Source: Heliopora coerulea (lineage: Eukaryota > Cnidaria > Anthozoa > Scleralcyonacea > Helioporidae). From it: DNA of 64,000 bases. The stretch lies in contig JASJOG010000351.1 of the NCBI GenBank assembly GCA_030142905.1, positions 124,001 to 188,000 on the forward strand, given 5' to 3'. Positions 31,470 to 43,600 of this stretch are shown here, piece after piece. The notes under the pieces were generated by a model. It was not told the DNA's origin, made no database searches, and worked only from the letters and a program-made list of their open reading frames with translations. Made by a program: the position numbers and the translations under genes. How positions within the stretch are numbered: the first letter of the stretch is position 1; every line of letters begins with the position of its first letter.

Positions 31470-34400
31470 CTGTAACGAAAAAGAACAGTCAGTGAAGTAT
31501 GTTCAACTTTGTTCACTTCCTACCAAACAAACAATTCATGATCTGCCGGTTAGGTGACAGTTGTCTGAATCTCGAGGTCAGGTAAGATTACGACCCAAAA
31601 ACCCAAGGGGAATCCGTGTTCTTTTAACCAGGGTTAAAATCTACAGTGCGCTAGAACTCTTGAGCAACGACATTTAGGTTTCGCAGCGATCTTAAAATTG
31701 TTGACCGTCCAGAGATGCCGGGTTGAAATGTGGGTTTGGGCACACGAAAACAGGACATGCCGAAAGTTTTAAGCTTAAGAGTCTCCCTCAGCTTTCGTTA
31801 GCTTCAAATGCATAGCATTAGCGAAATTTTTCACACAAACATGTAACTTATTTCTCGTGAACAAACAAATTAAATAATGCAGGAAAACCACACATTCCGT
31901 AATGAAGTTAACTGGTAAGTATAACGTAATTTTTAAACATTAAAAAGAAAAATAATAGAACGTGATCAAAGGTTTGGTCTAGTTTTCATGTTTTCCGTAC
32001 CTGTTGGATATTCTCGGTCAAGAATTTCTGCAACATCATGTCGCTTCATTTGTACAACTACCTCTCGGAACTTTTGAACAGTGGCCGAACTTTGCGACTC
32101 CCACCATGTCAGGACTTCATCAGCCGGATTGTCCTTTTCAGAAATAACTTGTATTTTTGAATTTTCCAAGCCTAAATTACCAGCTAATGTCCGAAAGTCA
32201 CCACCAAGGGTTTTCTTTGACCTAAGAAGAACACAGATCTTTTCTCTTACTGTGTACGGAATTTCCGACACCATTGTCTTACGGCCTTCTCCTGTGAAAA
32301 AAATGAAAGTCCTTAAAGTGTTAAACAAAATCCAAGTTGACAACCCATACCAGATAAACAGTGAACAACTATACTTCATTTACCCATACCTCGACAAACT
32401 CGTGTACAGACACAAACGGTATGTCATTAAAGTTTTTTACGCGAGTAACGGTAAGTTAAACTCATTGTCATTTTTCCCCCTAATATCACTACTATGTTGA
32501 ATAGTTTTGCATTTGCTCGATCCGCTTCAGCATGTTGTACGACGAAAGGATGCACACATCAGACAACCTCCACTGTTTAATTAAGAGTGTAAGTTTCTTG
32601 AATTAGATTTCCCATTTGAGTGTATAATTGTATGTTAATGTTGATATGTTCATAAGTATTTCCGGAAAATTTCTTCAAATCATTCAGCAGGAAGCAATCA
32701 CATACGTTACTCTAGAAGTATGTAACGAAAAATCATTTCTTAGTCTCTTGATATGGCCATCGAAAAGAGATAAACTAAATAACAATTTTTTTCGAAGTTG
32801 AACTTTTTGTTTGTTGCTTGAGTTTTTGAATTGCTTTACGTTTCACAACATTAATTCATCTTTTGCGATTTAACATTCCATAAAAAGCACTATTCGTTCG
32901 CTGTTCAAACTCAGATCTTTAGAAAATATTTCTAGGCGCCTATTGGGAGTCCAAACTTGAACATTTTATTAGGTTAATATGATAAATGTACATGTTACCA
33001 TGATACCAATTTGCATTTCCTTCATTAGTAATAATAACAATAACAATAACAATATCAATAATAATAATAATAATAATAATAATCATTCGAAAGGTTATGG
33101 ACATGAAGGACATATAACTCTAACACCTTAAGTCGCGGGTAGCAACTTGCTTCTTGTTTTAATCCAATACATTTAGATGGACTGTGCAGAAAAACAATAA
33201 TAATACTGTAATAATAATAATAACAATAATAAGAAAGGATGACAGAGATAGAGGAAAGTGCCGAAAGAATTTTAGGAATGTACTTGAAGGATATGGACGA
33301 AATTCCAGAGATAACAGATGTGGTATATGCGATGGGAAAAGAAACAGCAGAGAAAGTGGAATAACAAAGAAAGATAGACCGCAAAAGAAGAAGCCTGGTA
33401 ATGGGAACAGGAGAGAACGTAAGTTGAAAGGCGAAATGAAGCAACTGCGGCAGAAGATCGCACGAATAAGCAAAGAGATACAAAGAAGAAAAGAGAAAAG
33501 AAAAGCAACAAGAAAGGAAAAAAGATACCCTGCGGAGTTTAAAGAGCAAATGGGAGGAGTAACAACAACAAATGCATCACTTGCTACTCACAAAGAAACA
33601 TGGATTGACCAACTACGATACAAGAAAATCAAGTTAGAAAAGATGATGGAGAGAGGAAAGAGGATCATGGATAATGCTATGTTTGAAAAGGACCAAAGAA
33701 ACTTCTACAAAAGGATCGAAAACAGTACCAAATATGAAGGGAAACCACCAGAAGTGGATAAATTTATTGAAATCTTGGGAGGAAGATGGGAGAAGGAGGA
33801 AGTTACGCCAATGCTGACGTGGATGGATGAAGTAAAAGAGGAGTTGAAGGCTAGCATTGATACGGTTAAAGAGTTCACCATTGAAGAAGAAAAGCTGCAT
33901 AAGTTTGCAAAGAGACGAAAAAATTAGACGTCACCAGGTATTGATGGAATTCAGAACTTCTGGTGGAAAAAGTTTAAATCAACACAGAAAGCTTTGAAGA
34001 GAGCATTTGAGAAAATAAAAGTAGATAACAATGTGATACCACAATGGTGGCCAGCAGGACTTACAGTATTGATACCAAAAACAAAAGAATTAGGTGATGA
34101 GAACTACAGACCTATCACATGTCTGAATACTTCATATAAGTTACTAACGGGACTGATCGGCAAGTACATGGAGAACAAAATCTGGGATGAAGGACAATTA
34201 GGTGGAGTTGAAGGCGTGTTAGGAACAGTTGACCAGTTACTTACAGATGTGTGTATAATGGAAGAGGTGAAAAGCTACCACAGAAACATCGCCGTTGCCT
34301 ACTATGACTATAAGAAAGCGTATGATAAAGTACATAATGACTGAATGCTGAGAGTATTTAATTAGATGGGAATACCTAAAAATGCCACCTTGTTACGGAG

Positions 34401-36444
34401 AGCGTTGATCAATAAATGGAAAACAAGGCTTGAGATATGGAACGATGGACAAAAGCAAATAAGTTGATGGATTCAAATCCTGTGTGGCTTCCTTCAAGGA
34501 GACAGTTATTCCCCAGTGGGATTCTGTCTTACAAAGGTTCCAGTTTGCAAACTACTCAAAGCTTCGAAAGGGTACAAGATGGGAAGACCTGGCAAAAGAA
34601 ACGTAAAACGTACTCATAGCCTATTTATAGATGACCTCAAAGTATACCAGGAAAGCCACAAGATGCTACAAGTAGTAAATGAGATCATAGTCCAGGCCGG
34701 TCATGATACAGGAGCATGTTATGGGGTTTCAAAATGTGCTGAAATTATTTTTGAAAGAGGACAGATGATAAAGGTGAAGGTTTAGAAGTCCTACAAGAAA
34801 GAATGAAGACTATCGACCCATACGAAAATGAAACCTACAAGTTTCTAGGCGTACAACAGGTCGATGGGATTAAGAATAAAGAAGTGTTTGAAAGAATCAA
34901 AACCGAAATGACAAGGAGGCTCATTCTCTTGACTAAAACAGAACAAAATGACAGGAATTTGATGAAGGCAATAAACAGCAAAGTGATACCAGTTGCAGCG
35001 TATCCAATGAATGTATGCCAATTCAACAAAGATGAGTTTCAAGAATTATAGCAGATCATAAAATGAGAACTAAGGCGAAACAACATGTTAGGAAAACAAT
35101 CCAGCGATGAGAGATTGTACCTAAAACGAAAAGAAGGAGGAAAAAAACTTAAGTCATTACGAGATGTGTATAAAGAGACAAAGCCGAGAGTGGGCTGTTG
35201 TATGGAAAAGTCGGCAAGTAAATGGATACAAGCAGCTTGGGAAAGAGAAAAGGAGAAGGAACATACATCGGTTAAGACAGAAGCACAAGAAGCAATGCAA
35301 GAGATTGGCTCAAGGATTGACTTTGAAGAAAGAGAAGTGACACTGGAAGGGGAGAGACAAGAGAAATCTTGGAAGGAGACTTAGAAAAGTGTGAAAAAGG
35401 TCATCAAAAAAGGAACAGAGATACAAAGAAAGGAAAACTACAAACAGAAGGAGTTACAAAGTGAAGTCTACAGGAAGCAAGACGAGTCGTGCAATATGTG
35501 GCTGAAACAAAGTTTTGATCGGAGAAAAACAGCTGCAATAGTTAACATGATGGAGAAAATGATAGAAATTAGACTGTGGAAAGTATCAAGGGGATTGCCT
35601 TGCGTTAATATAAAATGTAGAGTTTGTGGTGAGCAAAAAAAAACTGTGGATCATCTTTTGGCTGGATGCAAAATGTTAGCGCCAAGCGAATACATCAGAA
35701 GGCATAACCAAGCATTAATGATACTTGCAGTTCAATGGACAAAAGAATATAAGCTAATTGATGGCCAAACCAAGTGGTATGCAGAAAGGTGGGAAAGAGG
35801 ACACGTTTTGGAGAGCAGTACTGCAAAGTTGATGTGGGACTTTGAATTCCATTTAAGAAAGACGACAACATCCATACGACCAGACTTGACGTTAGAGGAC
35901 AAACAAAAGAAAATAATTTGGATTTGCAATATGGCATGCCCTCAAGAAGATAACATCGAAACGAAGACGAATGAGAAACGAACAAAGTACCAGCAGTTAG
36001 CATTCGAAATGAGAGAAAGACGTGTCAGATTCAAAGTGATCGCGGTTCCAATTGTGATAGAGTGTCTTGGAGGAGGTATCAATAAATCAATCAAGGAAGT
36101 GCGAAGAATATTCGAAAACGACGAATTGGCGAAAAAAACAAATTGCAGGAACAATGCAAAAGACGGTACTGATGGATAGCGAAACGATATTGAGAAAGAT
36201 ACTTTCAGGATTAGTTCAATATGCAGAAAACTAACATGTTTGTCTGTAAAGTGGATAATGGTGGGATTAGCCCAGTTTGAATTACCTGCTATCAACCAAT
36301 ACTACCAAACAATCAAACCTGACTATCTTCTGCCCTACTTCTGTGTTTATTGTGTTAAAGGGACTGTTGTAAAGGGACAGAAAAATTTGGTGTCCTTATT
36401 ATTAGGCTATTTATCAATAAAGATTTTTAGCTATCATATTTCAC

Positions 36445-36485
<41 letters not shown>

Positions 36486-37550
36486 GGGTAGGCTGGATGT
36501 CTATCTGAAACGAATGATTCCGAACGACCGGTGCTTATACCCCTGTGCCTAGTTGTAGTTGGTGGGCTATATTTAATAATGATCGATAAACTAACAGTCT
36601 CTTGTGGTGACATGTGGAAGTTCGTAGATGACACAACTGTCGATGAATTAGTCAGCAAATGCAGCGAAAGCAGAATCCAGACCACAGTTAATGATCTACT
36701 AACCCAAATCTCTGAATTAAAATTTCAATTGAATGAACAGAAATGTAAAGAATTACGTATTGGCTTTGGTGAGTGCTACTTTCGATCCAGTTATTGTGAA
36801 CGATACCCCTTTGGAGGTGGTTCCGTGTGCAAAAATCCTCGGATTAACCGTTTCCAACAACTTAAAATGGAACGATCACATTTACCAAACCATCGTGAAA
36901 GCAAGAAAGCGGTTGTACTTTTTGTCACAACTCAAACGAGCCAAAGTTGGGACTAAGGAATTAATTGTATTTTATAGCACATGTATTAGACCAATCTTGG
37001 AATATGCATGCCCGGTCTTTCACAACAGCCTGTCCAACTACCTATCCAATGACCTGGAAATGATTCAGAAGAGAGCGTTGAAAATAATCTACACCTGGAC
37101 CTCATGTGCAGATGCGCTGATATTTACTGGCCTCCAACACCTCAGTACCAGAAGAGAAAAGATAATGAATAATCTTTTCCTGGATATCATGAGTGACGAA
37201 AACCACAAACTTCACGAATTTCTTCCTCCTCGAAATACCTATGCTACCCAACTTAGGACCAAACATAAGTTTAATGTAAACTTCAGAACAAACCGTTTTA
37301 AAAACAGGGGGTTTTTTTATCGCAAACACATTAAAATTTTAACCAATTTTAGTATTTTAGATTGAACAACTCTTAACATTAGAATCGACCTTTCTAAAAA
37401 TGGTCCATTAGAGTAATTTTTTACTTATCGTTTCTAAACTTCTGTTAGTTCCAGGTAAATTGTAGAACTGGTGTAACATAGTAGAAGTGAATGTATTTTG
37501 TAATGTAAACATAATTCAGCCTATGGCTGCAAGCTTTACCAAATAAAAAC

Positions 37551-37641
<91 letters not shown>

Positions 37642-40600
37642 CATCTATCTATCTATCTCTTGTAATTGAAACATTTTTATATACGAAATAGTACTTTCAT
37701 ATGTGAAATAGCGTGTGAAACTTTCATTAGGGCATGAACAGCAAACACACACAAACACACTCAAAAAAGGAAATCAATTGAGCAAACCAGAGTTTTAATG
37801 GTATATTTGGGTAACTCTTGAGTATCATAACGTATCAACTATTGTTAATGCTGTGCACAATAGATTAGATTTTTAAATAATTTGTCTAGTCTAATTTTGA
37901 AATACAAGTGTGTGCGATGGTAAAAATTAAAAAAACACACAACATATTGCTACCATATCTGTTTTTTAATGGGGACTAAACAATATTGCGGCCACCCTAA
38001 ACAAAATGTTGGGGGAACCGGGGAACCCCTGCCTGCCGCTTCCTACACCACTGTGGCAGATGATATGAAAACGTTCGTCAACCTCAAATCCTCTAAAAAT
38101 ATTTCCCAGCTCCAAAAAAGTTGCATTATTCTTGAAGCACGACAGACGATATTTTAGCATTCTTTGATCTCCAACCCTCAGGAAATGTTTCTAAACACCA
38201 AACAATATGGATTATTCTTGTAGCATGACAATTATGTTAACGTTCAGCAAGTTTAAATTCTCAGAAATTGAGTCTGACCTTTGACAGGGATCTATCCTGT
38301 AACCTTTATATTAACCCTGCGATTCTCTGATGCCTGGGCTACTATGATTCGGAAGGAATGCGAGTGTTACAAGTGTTTGCAGTCTACTGCTTAAGGAACA
38401 GTAGCACAGCAAAAGGGGGTCGGGGAGACAACCGACCCTCCTAGACCTTTAAAGAGCTGTTTGTCGGATGTGACCTCAGTCTGAAAATCCTAATCTTCGT
38501 GGCTAAGAGATGTTGTGGGTTACTTTTAATAGCTATATTGTGCAGAATTGATATTTGTTTCTTTGAGTTGTTAAATACAAGAATTCTCGTCTAGACGAGA
38601 AAGCAAGAAAACGTATGAACATAAAAAATCTAAAGTTCGGGGAAAAAAAAACCATCGCACAGACGGGGCACATCTAAAGTCCTCTGTCAGGGGGACACCG
38701 GCATAAAATAGGACATTGGATTCACGAATTTCAGAAGACACTGATCATTCCGAGAAATTACTACGATCACATTTACACTGGTGTATTTAAATATATCTAA
38801 TTATTTATAGGTGTAAACCTCCAAGCTTGCACTTGCATAATATCAATGTACAAATTCATAACGTCGAAAGAAACATCACTGTTTTGGGACAATTTCATAA
38901 CTGACATTTTAGGCTCAAAAAATTACTTGTAGTTCTCACTCATTTGTTTTTAAAGCAGTTCAGAAATTTTCACGTTAAGATTTGTCAAGGAACTCGAAAA
39001 TGTACTGACTATTGCGGAAGTCATTGTTGTATTACAACCCGTTATGTTACGAGTGGGCGCACGACATTAGCAGGTTATAATCTCACATGTCTAATAACTC
39101 ACTCACTTTGTTGCGAATGGCTATTTTCGTGGGAAGATCCAGAGCTTGCAGATGTAGTGATAAGTTTTTCTATATCAACCTAAAGTACAAAAGATATAAT
39201 AAGACGATGAATGCATTGCGTACTCGGCGTGAACATGAAAGCAAGTGATGTAGCTATTATACCAAAGCAACTTGGACATGATATTACTAGCGTAAGAATA
39301 CGAGAAACTGTGAAGAAAATAAGTCATTTTCATCTTAGAATTATTTTCCTTCCAGAATTTGATAAAACTGTTACTGATGTATAAAAGAAGAAAGAAAGGA
39401 AGCTCTTACACCACTTTTCCTACAGGCCCTGATGTGTCATGGGAAGGTTGCAGTTACGCAAGGGCCAGCCAGATCCTATCGTAATTTTGGGGCGAAATAA
39501 ATTTCCCAAAGAACTGAATTAGGCGAATCAATGTCTGAATTACAGAGCCTTTAAAATCACGAATTTAATTATCTACCAGTTCTTTTTGCAAAAATATGGA
39601 GACTTCATTACTAAGTTCTGTCGAAAATAAACATGCATCAACGATTTGAGTTCGAAATTAGCTTTTTTCCAGTTGTCCCTACAACAAAAATTTTCACTGG
39701 GCAACCAAATTTTGGTAAACAGTTGCCTAAATTGACTGCTCTCGCTTTTTCATGAAAAGCAGGTTACATGTAATTGAACTCGCAATATATCAGCAATTTT
39801 CAAAACAATGATCATTGTACGTTGCAAGCTGACACAGTTAAGAAGTAAACATTATTTATGTGTGATGAAGGTTGGTTTTATTTGGCTGATAAAAAGGTTT
39901 GGGTAATCAAATTCTTTCTCCGATAACCTGAAAAGATCCAGGGTTTCATAAGGACAACCAAGAAAAAAATTTAATTTAGAACCCTGAACGGTGCCACGAT
40001 TTTGTCAGTCACAATTTTCTTTAATAGATTTGGCAGGCCCTTGCAAAAGTGTTTGCAACCTTCCATGACACATCTTGAGAGACTATTGAAGAAGCCGGTT
40101 CTTACACGCATCTGGAAGACTGGGTTGTACGATGAATCCTATCATCATGTGACCAGTTTTTTTCTGCCCCTTCCTATGATCAGACGTTTATCCTCCATTC
40201 GCCCACCCACAAATAGGTCGGAAAAACGAAGTATGGCATTTACGTAAAAAAGAATAAGGAACAATTTTATCCCTGGACAATAACATAGAAAGTGAAGGAA
40301 ATGTTGTGCAAAGTGGCTAGTGTAAGTGGTTGTGCTGAAAAAGAGGGTTGTTTGCTTTTGAAATAAAGTCTAGTATGGCTAGTCTGGCTTGTCTAGTTCA
40401 ACTTCAACAAATAAATAAAGTTTGGCTCGACTTCAAACCACCCGCAGCGTGTGATAAGACATAGGTATTAATCAATGTCGGAGAAAGTATACAATAAAAT
40501 GTCGTCCATGACTTCTGGTTCATTTCACTACTTGACTCCCGATCATTTCCTCAAATCTTCCATCTTGACATACGTCACAAGTTTAATATTTGTTGAATTC

Positions 40601-43600
40601 CAAGTAAATTAGGTTAATTCCAAGCATTCTTCTTCTTCACTCACAAGTTCAGATTCAGCAGGAGCATAGCTTGTAATTTGAAATGACATTTGGACTGGTT
40701 AGATCTAGGTAATCGGCGGACTACTGACGATGCATCTATGTTTATGAACTGATGAGTAATTTAATGGACAGTGACGCATGTGAAATTAATTAAGGCAGAG
40801 ACTTTTAAAGTTATGACGCACCCGCGCGAGATATTACCTCATATATGCTAAATGTAATCTTAATAAGGGACAAGTATGGTCATATAGTCATGCGTGGAAA
40901 GACTGGAATTCAGAGAACATATTCCATGGAGCATTAAAAGGCAGCCTACCGTTAATCACTTAAAGCATGCTATCTTTAATAATTTTAGGTGAATTATTTC
41001 ACTTTTTATGCATTTGTAATAGCTTCAATATTTTCTTTTCCCTTATTTTTTGTATTTTTACATTTTTAATATTTTAATATATTTACATCTTGCCTCATAA
41101 CCCTATTCTAAGTCATCTTTAGATGAAAATACTGCCGAAACAAACATTGTAACAAGTCTAAATTAAATTAATGAAACAAGTTTACGTGTTGAACAAAAAT
41201 TAAGTTTGTAGTTGAATTTTGCTTACACAGTGACGTACCTGTTCCACTGACGTTGTTTTGTGTTCCACGGAAGATCGTATACGTACTTTAGCGGGACAAT
41301 TTTTTCCGTGATGGTTTTCACCTTTACAACGTTTCAGTAAAAAGCGCTTGTCTAGTCCTCTCAAGTCCATTCCATCATCAACATTGTTATATGTTCGGAT
41401 AATATCATCAGGAAAAAAGCTAAACACAGAAAATCTTACAGTTATTCAATATCATTGATCCGTACGAGTAATTTGTCTAAAATACTTTTTCTCCAGTGAT
41501 AACTATATTTCCCCAATTGACCAACTATAAAAATCTGTTAGAAGCTTTTCCCTCAACTTCATTTCATGACCGATTCGCACGTAATGTTTATGAAACACAT
41601 GATTTCTAACGTCATTTGGAACGTAAGGGCTCAAAATTAAGAAGACTGTTTCCTAACTCTCTTCAAAGGCATTATAGTTTGTACGAAAGCCGTTGTAGAA
41701 GTAGAATTTCAAAAAAGACAAAAAATCTAACTTTTTATACACAGTTTCGAAGAAGGAACAACTTTTATTACTTTTCTTTTGATTGTTTGATGATACTATA
41801 AGGGTGATGAAATGATGATGATGTCGGTGATGATGATAACGTTGACGACGATAATGATAATGACAAAATACATTTATGAAGTGCAAATTACATAAAATGT
41901 TCAAATCCATTAAAGGTCATGAGATCTAAAATGAAGAAACGTTTCCAACTTATTTTTAAACAAATTCTAAGAGTTCATGTCTCTAATATTTTTTGAGGAA
42001 AATTCACATGTAGTGAGAACAACAGAAATGATTAACAACATTGAACTGATAAAAATTTGATCTTGGGTGTACACAGAAGATCATTGTTACACCTTTCGTA
42101 AAACCAACACCGTTCTTTTACTTCTATTATTTCAGAAATATACATGGGAATTTGGACATGAACGACCTTAAACTCAATAGTAAGTACTTTAAATAAATCA
42201 GATCAATCGTTCAGACCTGAGGAAAGTGCAAATCAACAGTATATGGAAGGGATTATGAGAACAACAACAAAAATTACGCACAATTCTAGCAGCAACATCT
42301 TGAAAAACTGGGTAGCAGAATGTTTAACAGTATTAATCATGGTTGCCATACTTTTGAAACTCGGTCAGTGTTGTTATCTAGAAGCACTTGTTTAAAACGT
42401 TCCACTCTCACATGCAGTGAAAACGATTCTGTTTGTCAATAGATCACATAAAATTCAAGTTAAACAAGGTTTGAATCAGTTTTTGTTAAAAAGTAGCTAC
42501 TGCTTTGCCTGCACTCTCGCGTATTTTAAATTATACTGACGTGCACATGCCCAGACGCACAATTTTGCATCCTTTACAATCTAATTAAGACGTCATGGAG
42601 CCCGGCATTTCCAACTAACCTTACTGTGTCATCAGGAAGAAGCAAATGTTTCTTATTTCGGGGCACACAGAAAAAGACTTTCTGTTCACTTCTAAGGCGT
42701 CTTTGGAAAATTTCTCCCTCAAAGCCCCACTTTCTTTTCACTTTCTTTGAATGGTTTCTAGGAGCCAACACAGCTGAAAGTGTACTCGGTTTTTCGTTTG
42801 TATTGTGTACTGCCAAACCAATTGCTTTGTAAACTGCGGGTGACGAATGTCCAGAGTCATTGGTATTTCCTTCAATATTTTTTACACTAGCTTGTTTATT
42901 CTTCTTTCCAACCATGGCTAGGCTAAAAATATAGTAACAGAAAATATCTTTAACAATTCGCAAATAACCATTTAAGACGACTATTAGATATAAGATAGTT
43001 GGTAAAATGTTGTACCGGAGTATCAAAGGTTGTGGGTTGGATGATCTTGTAGTTCAGTAGGTAGAATGTTGGACTGAAGTATCAAAGGTTGTGGTTTGGA
43101 TGGTCTTGTACTTCAGTTGGTAGAGTGTTGGACTGGAGTATCAAAGATAGTGGGTTGGATAGTCTTGTAGTTCAGTTGGTAGAGTGTTGGACTGGAATAC
43201 CAAAGGTTGTGGGTTGGATAGCCTTGTTGTTCAGTTGGTAGAATGTTGGACTGGAGTATCAAAGGTTGTGGGTTGGATGATCTTGTAGTTCAGTTGGTAG
43301 AGTGTTGGACTGAAGTATTAAAGATTATGGGTTGGATAGTCTTGTTGTTCAGTTGGTAGAGTGTTAGACTGAAGTATCAAAGGTTGTGGGTTGGATGGTC
43401 TTGTAGTTCAGTTGGCAGAGTTTACTTATTTTGGTTGAGTTCATTTACTTCGTTAGGTACAGATGAAAGTTTAAGGTTAGTTGATCTTAGGTTATATGAA
43501 GTGTGGAATTTAAGAATCAAAAGGTTGTGCACTAAATCTTTTCTTCACGTCGGATAATTCACTTCTCGGTGTCTTAAGATGCTGAAGCTTAGAATACTGA

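Larger units (their letters stand above)
33028..36484 (+). mobile_element. Non-LTR retrotransposon of the restriction-like-endonuclease type, in (AAT)n
   Basis: A 3' coding block with RT followed by a CCHC-type finger and a restriction-like endonuclease region. (AAT)n tracts lie at 33028-33082, 33192-33230 and 36444-36484. R4/Dong-type LINEs carry such an endonuclease and some insert in TAA repeats, so this is a plausible relative. The clade is inferred from layout only. Confidence 0.6.
36485..37659 (+). mobile_element. 5'-truncated CR1/L2-like LINE with (TCTA)n tail
   Basis: Starts inside the RT. Ends AATAAAAACATC followed by a ~108-bp (TCTA)n tract (37552-37659). Short tandem tails are usual for CR1/L2-group LINEs. 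Confidence 0.65.

Noticed and set aside
33040..33550. Minus-strand Phe/Leu-rich frames
   Set aside because: Reverse shadow of the Lys/Glu-rich N-terminal region of the LINE.
37969..38157. ADDMKTF as a LINE reverse-transcriptase box
   Set aside because: Only about 25 residues resemble an RT; no flanking RT motifs were found.
42120..42185. Plus-strand mini-exon between TTATTTCAG and AATA|GTAAGT
   Set aside because: Opposite strand to the surrounding gene, very short, and no partner exons.
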